The position numbers were made by a program, and so were the translations under genes. Shown here piece after piece: positions 10,851-20,864 of a stretch of DNA of 64,000 bases; position 1 is the first letter of the stretch; every line of letters starts with the position of its first letter. The stretch covers positions 1,364,001-1,428,000 of the forward strand of contig NC_018334.1 of the NCBI RefSeq assembly GCF_000234665.1, read 5' to 3'. Under the pieces are notes generated by a model. That model was given only the letters and a program-made list of their open reading frames with translations, did not search any database and was not told the origin of the DNA. The DNA is from Leishmania mexicana MHOM/GT/2001/U1103 (taxonomy: Eukaryota; Euglenozoa; Kinetoplastea; Trypanosomatida; Trypanosomatidae).

Positions 10851-12218
10851 TCATTTGCGAGGAGTGAAGATGGTAGCAAACGCGTCTGTGCTCCACGAGA
10901 AATCCTCGATGAGCCTGCGTTCAGGGAATGTCACGCTTTCGCTCTGCCGACGAGACGATCCCGGCAATGATGACGCCTGCACTGGAATGGGGGGCCGTTC
11001 CTTTCCGGGACTTGGCGGTGATGCACTCGAGCTGACAGATGCATTGGCAGCACTGATATCGAGAGGCGCCGCTGCTCCTGTCGGGGGTTCGTGCAGGCAC
11101 GCATGGGCTTTTGCGCTTGGGGTTGACGAGGCCGAAGCGGCCGCCGCACACAACTCGAGCAGCGCGTCCTTCACTGTTACCTCCAAACCACTGAGCGTCC
11201 GTGTTGCATGAGAGACAGATACAGCTTCGCAGGCGGCCTGTTGATCTCTCTTCCAGCTCTCCTGGTTTCCCTCCAACGTCGATCGAGCAGCAGCTCGACA
11301 CAACGCGTAAATGGAGTCGCAGCCTTCCCCAGTGATGCACGGTGGCAGTCCATCGAGTCCGGCTTCGGCTGCGCTCTGCTGCTCCACGATGAGTTGTAGT
11401 CGAGCTGCCACAGACGCCGCGAGCGCCACCACATCACGCTTCAAGTCGCGCATGAGTTTCGGCTCCACTGCCGCTGCGCATTGTTCTGCAGGCTTCACTG
11501 CGCCAGTCTCCTCGACATCCTCGGTGGCACGGCAAAGGAAGGCGCTGAAGTCGCTCTGCTCTGCTTGCAGTGCGGCGTCGCGAACGCGCTTCTCATTGAG
11601 TGCGCACTGCTCGTCTGCCCACCGCTTCCGCTCTTGCGCCGCTACCTGGAGTGATGCGACAGCCTCGTGGAAGCGGAACTCGACCTTCGCTGTGAAGTCC
11701 TTTAGGTACGCTTCGGCCAGCTCGTAGCGACGCTTCGCGGCGTCGCACAGCATTTCGTAGTGCTGCTGCCCTTCTTGGGCGAGCAGCTGCTGTCGCCGCG
11801 TCTCCTCCACGGCCTTGCGCAAATCGTGAAGCTCCTTCTCCAGGCTCTGACGGCTCCTTTCCGTCGATGTCTGAAGGGCTTTCAGCTCTGCCGCACACTC
11901 CCGCTTGGCCCTGTGCAAGTCCCTGACCCTGTCCTCCAGTCCTTCAATGTACTCTAGGCACTCTGTCTCCTGAGCCCTGCAGGTTTCAGCCACTGCCGAT
12001 GCGTGGGCGAGAGCCTGCCTAGCCCGCTCCTCCATTTTACGCACATGATCCTCAAGTCCGTCGTGAATGTCTGCCAAGAGCTCATGACGCCGATCCGCAT
12101 ACTCAGCAAAGGTGCTGAGACGTGCCAGCGCCGGCGAGGTCACGTTGAACGCCGGCTTCTTGGCAGACTGCCGCTTGAGTGGCGCAGGAGACGGCGAGCC
12201 TCTCCCGTTTGACGCCAT
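10851..12218 (-). CDS. Coiled-coil protein, hypothetical
   Basis: A 455-residue protein. Residues 1-45 are a basic Ser/Pro/Lys-rich segment; about 45-260 form a long charged helix (QQLLAQEGQQHYEMLCDAAKR-type heptads); the remainder is Ala/Ser-rich with a helical patch and an aromatic/basic tail ending FTPRK. No enzymatic motif or membrane segment is seen. An open frame extends 138 codons upstream but its sequence looks like translated leader, while the ATG at 12218 starts a sensible protein (MASNGRGSPSP) just after a pyrimidine tract and AG. Possible cytoskeletal or flagellar component given the composition, but the function is unknown. Confidence 0.8.
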   Translation of the reverse strand: MASNGRGSPSPAPLKRQSAKKPAFNVTSPALARLSTFAEYADRRHELLADIHDGLEDHVRKMEERARQALAHASAVAETCRAQETECLEYIEGLEDRVRDLHRAKRECAAELKALQTSTERSRQSLEKELHDLRKAVEETRRQQLLAQEGQQHYEMLCDAAKRRYELAEAYLKDFTAKVEFRFHEAVASLQVAAQERKRWADEQCALNEKRVRDAALQAEQSDFSAFLCRATEDVEETGAVKPAEQCAAAVEPKLMRDLKRDVVALAASVAARLQLIVEQQSAAEAGLDGLPPCITGEGCDSIYALCRAAARSTLEGNQESWKRDQQAACEAVSVSHATRTLSGLEVTVKDALLELCAAAASASSTPSAKAHACLHEPPTGAAAPLDISAANASVSSSASPPSPGKERPPIPVQASSLPGSSRRQSESVTFPERRLIEDFSWSTDAFATIFTPRK

Positions 12219-12732
12219 TGGCAGCGCCCTGTTAGTCTGTGCAGTGCACGCGAGGGGGGGGGTAGCGGTGGGCAAAGGATGTAAGCGAGCAACACGGGAA
12301 AGGGCGGAGAGATGGCGAGAGAGCGGTACTGGGAGACGTTGAACAGACAGAGACAGGCAGAGCCGGAGAGCGATGAGCAGCCTGAAGGTGCAGCCAGCGT
12401 CCACGCGGCAGCCAACATCATCTGTGAGATGCGCACAAGCGTCGCGGTGACCTCGAGGAGAGCGGCCGGCGAGCCCCATTCCCACCCGTCGCATCGCCAG
12501 TGTCCGCGCGGAGCTCATGCGTGTTGATGTGCATCCGTCAGGATACAACGAGCCACGCGAAAAGTAAAAGGGAAGAGGGGGGACGGCAACGCACGCCTGA
12601 AGAAGAGGTTGAGTAACTTGCTCTATGTTCACAGCGGGGATCTAGGCGTCACCGACCGTCCATGACGCTGTCGTGCCAACCAAATAGACACGCGCAGGCG
12701 GAGAAAGAAACAGAAGATTGATGGCCGTGCGT
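12219..12732. other. Intergenic, upstream of the 455-aa gene
   Basis: Besides the candidate acceptor near 12240, more pyrimidine tracts occur (complement of 12295-12320). No separate gene recognised. Confidence 0.5.
12237..12262 (-). promoter_or_regulatory. Candidate trans-splice acceptor for the 455-aa gene
   Basis: A run of C residues on the minus strand (about 12262-12253) followed by GCACTGCACAG, with AG at 12238-12237, 19 bases from the ATG. Short for a leader, but well formed; acceptors further upstream are possible. Confidence 0.3.
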
Positions 12733-14055
12733 TCAGCATCGGAAGATGCGCTCCGGCGAAGGAACCACCGCTGGCAGATTCACCGCCGGGGTTGAGGCGA
12801 GATGTACCCTCTTGCGCTTCGGCCCCTCGGAGGGGCGCCCAAAATCCACGAGCTTCGCGGGCTTCGTGCGCACGGCAATGCCGTCCGTCGGCGGAGCAGG
12901 CGGAGGGATGGAAAACGTGGGCGTGCGATGCTTGGAGGGTTGCGATGGCGGTGGCGGCGATGCAGATGCAAAGGTCTCCAGTTGAAACGCCGGCGCCGGT
13001 GACCATGTGACAGAGATCCCTCTCTCGCTCTCCCCCTCCCCGAACTGCGGAGAGGGAGTAGATGTCGCTGACGTGGAACGAAGAGGCTGCGCGTCCCGCG
13101 GCGAGATGGTCACCGCTATGTGCACGCCAGGGCTGTCCCCGGAAAGACTCATGGAGCGGCTGGTGTGAAAGGAGTCGATGTCGGCAAACTCCGTCCCCGC
13201 CGAGGCGGAGCGCTGAGACAGCGCGGATGCTTGTATGCCCTCGGTGACATGCAGCGGCGGCACCGCGGACGTGCTCTGAAAAATTTCCCACCGCCACTTG
13301 TCGTAGTAGATGCGGTAGATGCGCTGCACCACCTTGAACTTCACAAGTCGATACCGCGCAATTATGGCGGCAGCGGAGGAGGTGAGCAGCGCGTGAGCAG
13401 CTCGCGCCTCCTCGGCGTTCACAACAACAACCTCAGCGGGGAGCAAGTCGCCACGAGATCCCATCTTGTGCGAGTGCAACGACATTGTCGGCGGCGACGG
13501 TGAGACGGTGCGCGAGACCTGTGCGGCTGCGGGCGCACTGACATCAATGCTGCGAGGGGTCTCAATGTCCTCGAAGGACTCGATATCCGACATGAGGGAC
13601 ATCGCTGTATCTGCCACGCGAGCTACCGGTGCGGCAGAAGCTACTGCACCGCCAAAGTAGGTGCTCATGCCAGGCGGGGATGTGCTACCGCGTATGGTGG
13701 AGAGGAAGTAGTACTCCGAGTCGCCCGTGGCCGTCGCGGAGTCGTGCACGCCATTGCTGCTTTCCAGCCTCGACGACGACGCGGTGAGCCCTCGATGAAT
13801 GGAAAGCTGGCCCCCGACGTACGCCCCCGCTGCCGCCTCGTTGTGCAGGAAGGAGGGCGGCACAACGCGCTGCAGGCTGCGCGCATGTGTACCGCTGCCC
13901 TTCTCACCTTGCCTCTTGCCAGAGGAGGCCTTCGCTACTACTAAGACCCGCACATCAGTGCATGCCTCCTCGTCTATGGGAGGCAACAGGGTACTGAAGC
14001 CACTAGAGCTTGAAAACTGTAAGCTCGTCTCTATGAATTCGTAGCGATCAGACAT
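12733..14055 (-). CDS. Ser/Pro-rich hypothetical protein
   Basis: A 440-residue protein beginning MSDRYEFIETSLQF. Most of it is disordered, Ser/Thr/Pro/Ala-rich. One compact basic-aromatic segment near the middle (ARYRLVKFKVVQRIYRIYYD) is probably a helix and is the only obviously ordered part; it resembles an IQ-like or amphipathic binding helix, without a clear match. No signal peptide or membrane segment. An in-frame ATG lies 12 codons upstream (14091), but a C-rich tract lies between the two, so the ATG at 14055 is preferred. Function unknown. Confidence 0.75.
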   Translation of the reverse strand: MSDRYEFIETSLQFSSSSGFSTLLPPIDEEACTDVRVLVVAKASSGKRQGEKGSGTHARSLQRVVPPSFLHNEAAAGAYVGGQLSIHRGLTASSSRLESSNGVHDSATATGDSEYYFLSTIRGSTSPPGMSTYFGGAVASAAPVARVADTAMSLMSDIESFEDIETPRSIDVSAPAAAQVSRTVSPSPPTMSLHSHKMGSRGDLLPAEVVVVNAEEARAAHALLTSSAAAIIARYRLVKFKVVQRIYRIYYDKWRWEIFQSTSAVPPLHVTEGIQASALSQRSASAGTEFADIDSFHTSRSMSLSGDSPGVHIAVTISPRDAQPLRSTSATSTPSPQFGEGESERGISVTWSPAPAFQLETFASASPPPPSQPSKHRTPTFSIPPPAPPTDGIAVRTKPAKLVDFGRPSEGPKRKRVHLASTPAVNLPAVVPSPERIFRC

Positions 14056-14771
14056 GACGGTGTTGATGTCAGGGGGGGGTACGGCGCACATGAGAAAAAA
14101 GCTCACCGCAGGATCCACACTAGTACGCGCACAACGCAGCGACGACAGACATCAGCCCCCCAGTCTGGAAGAGGTGTGGACACAGCGCACAGAAGCGCTA
14201 ACGTCGAAGGGAAAGGAAAAGGCACGGCGTGTGAGAGCGTGTGAGTGCTCCCCAAACGTAATCAATGCGGTGGAGGACGTAGCAGGTGAGACCAACAGGC
14301 CAAACACCGTCTGCTAAAGCCCTCTCACCGGTATATCGACGTCCGACAGAGCAGCCAAAGCATTCGGGGGTGGGCAAGGCGAGGGATGCAGAGAAAGCGA
14401 AGAGGCGTAGCAGCAGCAGCGGCATCAATCCAATGAGGAACCCTTGGAGGGCAAAGGGAGAGGTCGCATAGCTCAACGAGGAGGAAGAGACATGACAGCA
14501 CAGACAGACCACACCGTTGGTTCGCCTGCGGAGAGAGGAAGCCCAGGCTTTGCATCTCTCGACACCGTCACATGCACGACGATGTAGACAAAGGGTGCAG
14601 TGAGCGACAGCAGTTGGTCACCGTCACCGGCTAAGGTGCTCAAGAAATATGCGCGATGTTCGAGGATAGTGAGCCGCAGCGCGAGAGAAAAACAAGAGAG
14701 CGTACGCCGTCATCCAGACACGCACACCCACACCGATGCAGAGGTCCACGCGCTGCTGCCGGGCGGGCGGT
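14056..14771. other. Intergenic, between the 1756-aa and 440-aa genes
   Basis: No gene seen. It contains the probable 3' UTR of the 1756-aa protein gene and the leader of the 440-aa gene (C-run on the minus strand near 14072-14079). Confidence 0.5.
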
Positions 14772-17700
14772 TCACATGTCTTGATTCAAGTACCTCACCC
14801 GCATGAGGGGCACTGACGGGGCAGAACACGCCCCCTTGCGGAGAACCCCCAAGTCGCTCTCGGCCGCACCCGCCTCCGCATGATCGGGTGAAGTGCTGAC
14901 ATGCTCCCGATCGGCCCATGTGCCGGTACTCCACGTGATGTGCTCGGATATCTGCGAGCACGGCGTGTTGAAGTCGCTGCCGGGAACAGGAGAGCTTGGT
15001 CGAAACGGCGTCGTGATCACCGCGGCGTCGGTAGAGGCCGGCTCGGTGAGCTGCACTGGTGCAGCATGCTCCGGTGAATCGCATGACGTGCTGCACGAGA
15101 AAGTGCTTCGGTTAGCATCAGCCGCGTTGCCGGCCACTAACCCACTGCAGTCATCTTCGGCCCTCAACTTGAAATCCACCTTCCCGCCATCACCTTGCTC
15201 AGGTAAATCGAGCCGCCCCAGCGAGTTGGGCAGAAATGGACTCGTCGCCGTCGGAGTTGTGGAGAAGCTGCTGGACTGTGACGGAGATGAAGAGGGGCTG
15301 CGAGCCAGAAAGTGTGTGCTGCTCGATGTCGATGAAGAAAGCAGGCGCGCAGGGGACTCATGAGAATACTCAGCCGACACTGCTGCCTGCTCCAAGGTCA
15401 TGCCCGCACTGGGTGGGGCGGACCTGTCAAGAGCGACGCTGTCCTCCGCGGCCGCCCGCCTGCCTCCCTCCCGCTTGCTCTGTACTCTTTCCGAAGAGAT
15501 ACCGTTAATGGAGGCTCCAAAAGGCACCGCGCTAGTCGCCGCCGCTCTCTCGTTCGTGTGCTCCCGCACGTGCAGGTCCGTTTGGAGCTCGGTCGAGGCA
15601 GCACACAGACACCGCGTCGACGTGTCGGAGCGGGAAAACGCAGAAGCAAGCGGCGCGTCGCTCTTGCGCTCCTCGGCTGCAGAGGTACCTGCCAGCTCCA
15701 CCCCTTCGTACGGCGGTGTCGCCTGCCTCCTCTGCCGCGGGGGGCGAAACTGCAGCGGCGTTGGCGCGTGGCTGTGCGGCACACCCTCGCCCAGCTCTTC
15801 GCCTCCGCCGTTGCTGAGCGATGCAGCTTGCCGCGCATACACCGATCGCTCCCGGGGCGACTGCTCCGCCTCCGTGAAGTGCAGAGAAAAGGAGCCGTGA
15901 TCGGTGGCCAGAGTGGAGGCCGTGGAGAAGGCGAGCTCAGCTGTGCGCGGCCATGTCGATAACGGGAGAGGAGTGTTCATGCCCACAGCCGCCATGTGGT
16001 CAGCACGATTTGCACCGCTGACCTCTGCCGAGGCGGAGCGAGATCGGTGCAAAGTCGCGTCTTCAGGCTGCACCGCCGCCGCGTTGAGTGGAATAGCGCT
16101 CACCTCCGCCGGCTGCGCACTCGTCCGCACGGAAGATGTGACTGACCGAATCTTAGCAATGCACGGCGCCGGTGCAGCCTCCGCCCCGTCACGCAGCTCC
16201 ACAGCACTCTGTTGGCCCTTTGCCTTCGCCACAGCCGCATCTGCATGTGTGTCAGTCAATGAGTGAGGCAGGGAGGCGAGAACGACAGTTCGTGAACCTG
16301 CGGTGTCATCTGAGAAGGAATCGCCGGTCTCCTGCACCGAACGGATCGACTTCGCGTGGCTTTGAGGAGGTACACTGTCGACGTCACAAGTCAGGCCTCC
16401 CATCGCCTTCTCAGCCGGCCTGTCTTCTCTGCCTATGGCGAAGCGGCTTGAATGGGAAAACACGGCGCGTGAGGAAGGTGCGTCTTTCACCGGCAACGAT
16501 ACCGTCAACGCATTCTTTATCGCTGCCGGTTGTTCCGCACCCACCAAAGACGACGATGATGTTTCACGTGCTGCCACTACTGTCACCGTTGCGAGCGATT
16601 CATTACGGTCACGCCGATACCCACCCTCCTTCGCAGAAGGACGGTCCACATCCCCTTTTCGATCGGTGCAAAGCACGGCTACGGCGTCTAAAGGCACAGC
16701 GGCACCTGGCGCACCATCTGTGGTCTTTCCATGGGCGAGTGCCGCCGCCCTGTCGACTACCACCTCAGGTCGGACATCGCCTCTCGTGCCGTTCTCCGCA
16801 GATGCTACCACCGCAGCGCTTGGTGCCCCTGCTGCCGACGGTGGTGCGGAAGTGCAGGGACCGCTTTCCTGCATGCTAGGCTGGTCCGACGAATCTAGCG
16901 GCTCCTTCCCCACCGGCCCCTCTACTCGCGGCGGATACGGTGGCTTTTCGCCCACGTCAGCTGCTGTGAGTTGACGCGTTCGGCTGTCTGAGATGTGGCC
17001 AGCCTCGACAACTGCCCGCTGACGCGCCTCCCTTGCGGCTGCCACGTGTGTGCAGTTTGTGGGCGGCAGTGGAAGACCACATGTAGGAAGCACGCGGCAG
17101 CTGCCACGGCCACCCGCCGTGTATGCGTCGGTCGCCACACTGCTGCGGGCATCGCTTTCACCGCTTGCCGGAGAGGGGACGAACTCGCACAGTGCAGAGC
17201 CGATGCCTTCCGAAGCGCTCAGCAGCCAAGAAGACGATGAGGGAACAGCGAGGGCGTGCCCACGCAGCGCCTGCTTGCCATCGCCAGCTCTGATGGCATC
17301 GTCCCCGTGAGAGGAGGTGTGTGCGTTCGATTTGAGGCTCCAGTCATGCTCGTCGCGGCGGTGAAGGCGCGACTCGACAGTTGCAGACGAGGGCTTTGCG
17401 GTGCGGTAGTAGGGTAGCAGCTCCGTCTGTGATGTGGCCACTTCAAGAGGTTCATCTGCGGCGCCATTTGCTACTTCAAGCACGCCTACGTGCACCTCCG
17501 TGTGGTAGGAGGCGATCGACGCAAATGACGACTGCATCGACAAGGCGGAGCCCTCGTGCCGCTCCTCCTCCGCGTCGTTCGGGGCCTTCTCCAAATCCCC
17601 CTCTGCCACCTCGTTCCGCACGGGCTGCTGAAGCGGAGTTGCAGCAAACTGCGCACTCCGGTCTGTCGACTCGCTCCGACTCGGAGGTTGCGCCTCGACC

Positions 17701-20042
17701 TCGCCTGACCTGCTAGAGATAGAGTTACCTGCATGGTAGGAGTCTTGAGAAACCGATCTCAGACTCACGTCACTCGAGCGTTCGGTACAAGGTGTCTGAG
17801 GCGCGTGAGCCGTGGCCGGGTAAGCATCCACTGGCGGCAGGCAAGCTCCACCTCGTTCAAGGTTTCTTGCACTTGAACGCGCTGAAGGCTCTTCACGTGT
17901 GTCCTGCAGCACTTGCCCCAGAGGCCGTCGCGGTGCTGGAGATGCATTCGCTCCAACGGTGTGCGGTGCCCTCTCGAACACCTTCTCGGCACAAGAAGTC
18001 TTCGTCTTTTGTTTGTGAGGAGCGGCGGCGGTGGCAAGGGAAATGTGCGCCTCGTCGCTCGTGACGGATGCACTCGCGTGCGTTGGCGAAGGAACGCGGG
18101 AGAGATCTGGTGACGTGACAGGAGACCACTCCGCGCTTCGGACGGCAGACGGCGGCAGAGCAGCCGCAGGCGCGGAACATGTCAAGAGACTCGCTGAATG
18201 CTCCCAGTCGCTTCCACCAGTGCTTTGAAACTCCAGTGAGCTGTCATCTGCGTCGTCACCGCCTTCCCGCATCCGACTTCCCTGAGCGGTGACCTGCTGC
18301 CAGTCGTGCCGAGCCTCCGGCGGGTGTGCCTCTGCGATGCCCTCTCGAGGGCCAGATAGCACCGTGAAGATGATGGACGACACGGAGGAAGACGAGGCGT
18401 CGTCACCGTCCCGCCGATGCGGTGACTTTGACGAGGTCACACGCTGTGCCAGTGGAGCATCCCCATTTGAAGTCATCTCTGTGCCCCGGACAGCCGGTGG
18501 GTTACCGATGCCACGCTGCTCACGCTCCCGGGGCACAGCGGCTGTCGACGGAGTGGGGTGGGCGGTGCCGCGCACGTCACGGACAGCCACAGGCGAAACG
18601 CCGCCAGCATCGCGCTCGACAGCGTATGAGCAGCGCTGGCGACGATGGTGGCGAGACGGCACGCGCTCGCCGCCGTTACGTGCGGCAAGCGTAGGTAGCA
18701 CCGCCATCGCCTCAGTGGATTTCGCAGCACTCAGCTCTCCATGGGGAGCCTTGAGTGTTTCCTTGCTTGCTTTGCGAGAGCGGTGCTTCGAGCATGGCAC
18801 CAGCCCCGGGGCATCCGGCACGAGACCTTTGGATGACGCGTGTGTCGCTTCGGCGACGAACGGCTGCCTGTTCAGCGTTTTCCCTCTCTCATCAAAGGAG
18901 GTCGAGGCGGCAGACCGCCACTCCTCTCTTGGCGCAGAATGCGTGGAAGCACCCCTCGTCGTCGCCTTTAGCCGATGGCCCTCACCATTGATAGCGTCAC
19001 CGGATGATCCGGTGCATGAGGTGTGGTGCCGGCGCGGTATATGATGGGATGGGTCCGTACCGTTGAAAGGCAACGCAGCACTCGCATCGCGCGGACCGCC
19101 GCTGCGCTGCACTGCGAGGAGCTGGGAGGATGAGTTCGAATGAGCGCCAGTCCTCAGTCGCATCAATGCCCGACGGGAGCTTGCCTCGGCGACTGCCTGC
19201 GCCAAGGTCTCCTCCGCTGCTTTCTCCAACTCACACCTCTCCAGTTTCTCCAATAGCTGAACCGCAGACTGTTGCCGGAGTTGAGCGGCTTTGGTGAATC
19301 GCGGCGTTGGCAAGGAAGCCGCACTGCTGTTTTCCGTGCGCGTTGGCGTGAGGAAACCGTTCCGTAACGGGGAAGCAGAAGAAATGCGGTGCTGTCTATA
19401 TGGGCTGTCCAGCGCAGCCCCTGGCCGTGGCCACCCTTTCCGGCGAAAGAAGATGTTCTGCGCTGCCTCGTCGCGCTCCTCAATGTAGTGGAGAACGTAG
19501 TCGTCGTGCAGCTGAGTGGCACGGGTAGGTCGAAGTACGGAGGTGCTAAGATTGGTATGCGTTGCATCCACAGTAACCTCCTGCGACGGTGCCGTCACTG
19601 ACAACTCATCCGTGCAGTCTACACCGGAGCGGCGCTGCCACGCGGCCACCTCCTGCGTCAGCGCATGACCGCGTCTCCGCCGCGCCGCGTGTGCAGCTGC
19701 CATCGACGACGAGCGTCTCTGTCGTGGCGCGGAAGCTGTCGCAGGGGATGAGTCGCCCGATCTGCGGGCGAGTCTGCTCTCCCTGCTGAGAGACCGGTTA
19801 CCCTGACTGCGCACCGGCGTTGCGTTTGACGACGACGGTGAAAAATGCAGTGGACGGTGCAGGTAGGTGGTGGCGGGCAACACGGCGTGCGATAAACGCT
19901 GTAGCGGCTCCACAGCATCGTCCTCGCCAACGCCGCCCTTGGAGATGGCGTTTGAATTGGGCACGAAGTAGAGGGGGTTGTACACGTAGTCGGCCGGGAG
20001 CCGCAGCTGAGGCATCGGAAGCTTCACGCCGTTGTACTCCAT
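14772..20042 (-). CDS. Very large low-complexity, disordered protein
   Basis: A 1756-residue protein made mostly of Ser, Ala, Thr, Pro, Glu and Arg with few hydrophobic runs. The N-terminus (about residues 1-35, MEYNGVKLPMPQLRLPADYV) looks more conserved in style, with aromatic and Pro residues, and a charged helix occurs at about residues 250-295 (LRQQSAVQLLEKLERCELEK). The rest contains many short Ser-Pro and RS-type phospho-site-like patches but no domain I recognise and no clear tandem repeat. The uninterrupted 5.3-kb frame in a low-complexity sequence supports real coding. The frame extends 25 codons upstream only to a TTG; the first ATG is at 20042. Possible cytoskeletal linker or signalling scaffold; unknown. 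Confidence 0.75.
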   Translation of the reverse strand: MEYNGVKLPMPQLRLPADYVYNPLYFVPNSNAISKGGVGEDDAVEPLQRLSHAVLPATTYLHRPLHFSPSSSNATPVRSQGNRSLSRESRLARRSGDSSPATASAPRQRRSSSMAAAHAARRRRGHALTQEVAAWQRRSGVDCTDELSVTAPSQEVTVDATHTNLSTSVLRPTRATQLHDDYVLHYIEERDEAAQNIFFRRKGWPRPGAALDSPYRQHRISSASPLRNGFLTPTRTENSSAASLPTPRFTKAAQLRQQSAVQLLEKLERCELEKAAEETLAQAVAEASSRRALMRLRTGAHSNSSSQLLAVQRSGGPRDASAALPFNGTDPSHHIPRRHHTSCTGSSGDAINGEGHRLKATTRGASTHSAPREEWRSAASTSFDERGKTLNRQPFVAEATHASSKGLVPDAPGLVPCSKHRSRKASKETLKAPHGELSAAKSTEAMAVLPTLAARNGGERVPSRHHRRQRCSYAVERDAGGVSPVAVRDVRGTAHPTPSTAAVPREREQRGIGNPPAVRGTEMTSNGDAPLAQRVTSSKSPHRRDGDDASSSSVSSIIFTVLSGPREGIAEAHPPEARHDWQQVTAQGSRMREGGDDADDSSLEFQSTGGSDWEHSASLLTCSAPAAALPPSAVRSAEWSPVTSPDLSRVPSPTHASASVTSDEAHISLATAAAPHKQKTKTSCAEKVFERAPHTVGANASPAPRRPLGQVLQDTREEPSARSSARNLERGGACLPPVDAYPATAHAPQTPCTERSSDVSLRSVSQDSYHAGNSISSRSGEVEAQPPSRSESTDRSAQFAATPLQQPVRNEVAEGDLEKAPNDAEEERHEGSALSMQSSFASIASYHTEVHVGVLEVANGAADEPLEVATSQTELLPYYRTAKPSSATVESRLHRRDEHDWSLKSNAHTSSHGDDAIRAGDGKQALRGHALAVPSSSSWLLSASEGIGSALCEFVPSPASGESDARSSVATDAYTAGGRGSCRVLPTCGLPLPPTNCTHVAAAREARQRAVVEAGHISDSRTRQLTAADVGEKPPYPPRVEGPVGKEPLDSSDQPSMQESGPCTSAPPSAAGAPSAAVVASAENGTRGDVRPEVVVDRAAALAHGKTTDGAPGAAVPLDAVAVLCTDRKGDVDRPSAKEGGYRRDRNESLATVTVVAARETSSSSLVGAEQPAAIKNALTVSLPVKDAPSSRAVFSHSSRFAIGREDRPAEKAMGGLTCDVDSVPPQSHAKSIRSVQETGDSFSDDTAGSRTVVLASLPHSLTDTHADAAVAKAKGQQSAVELRDGAEAAPAPCIAKIRSVTSSVRTSAQPAEVSAIPLNAAAVQPEDATLHRSRSASAEVSGANRADHMAAVGMNTPLPLSTWPRTAELAFSTASTLATDHGSFSLHFTEAEQSPRERSVYARQAASLSNGGGEELGEGVPHSHAPTPLQFRPPRQRRQATPPYEGVELAGTSAAEERKSDAPLASAFSRSDTSTRCLCAASTELQTDLHVREHTNERAAATSAVPFGASINGISSERVQSKREGGRRAAAEDSVALDRSAPPSAGMTLEQAAVSAEYSHESPARLLSSSTSSSTHFLARSPSSSPSQSSSFSTTPTATSPFLPNSLGRLDLPEQGDGGKVDFKLRAEDDCSGLVAGNAADANRSTFSCSTSCDSPEHAAPVQLTEPASTDAAVITTPFRPSSPVPGSDFNTPCSQISEHITWSTGTWADREHVSTSPDHAEAGAAESDLGVLRKGACSAPSVPLMRVRYLNQDM

Positions 20043-20864
20043 CTCGTCGCCAAAGATCGACGCGGAGGGAGAAGGGGCGAGGCAGGGGGGACGCGGGAGA
20101 AGGGAGGCGAAGCACAAATGAATAATGAACGAATGAGGCTGCTGCGTGAGGAGGAGCCGTCACGAGGCGTTCAAAGCCGCCCTTATGCGCCACAGTCTTG
20201 TGTGTGCGGTCGCAAGCGGAGGATGTTCTAGTGTGGAGGGTGTCCGGCGGTGATGCCGTTGCTCTTCTCACAAGTCGAAGGAGAGAAGTTGGAGAGATGA
20301 GGAAGAGAGAGGCAGCGGCTGATCTAGCGCAACAAGGAGGCTGCTGCATCCGCCCAAAGAACCGGCAGCAGTTTCGGCGTCCGCGTGCGCCTTCCTCTCC
20401 CTTTCAACAGTGGGAGTGAGGTCTACTGTGTTCGAGCAAGAGCCGTGGGTGAGGCCCGGACAGATGCGTTCTGCAGCACGCGCACGGAAGAAGAAAGTAA
20501 CCGATATCAGATAGAGAGGAGGGAGGCTCGCAAGGGTAGTGATATGGAGAAAGTCACCGCGCGAAGAGTGCAGCACGGGAGAGTTGTTCGTGCTGCGGAA
20601 TCTGAGCGGACAAGCAAGAGGCAGAGGCCACGCATCCCATCTGCCATGGTGTCAAGAGTGCCGTGGCAGAGAACTACGCTAGCCCGCACAGCATAGTGGG
20701 TCTTCCGCCTCCCCCCCTCTGCCGCCCGCCCGTTGAACGCTGCGAAGGGTGGGGTGGGGTGCAATGAAACACAAAACGAGGAGAGAACGACAGAAAAGGC
20801 GCAACGCCGCGAGCGTGTGTGTCGCGTCGACAGCAACGGCAGAAGAGCAGAAGAGCAGCAGCGC
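20043..20864. other. Intergenic, upstream of the 1756-aa gene
   Basis: No gene recognised. Complementary-strand pyrimidine tracts near 20070-20110 and 20275-20310 are candidates for processing signals of the downstream gene. Short frames here have no domain. Confidence 0.5.
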
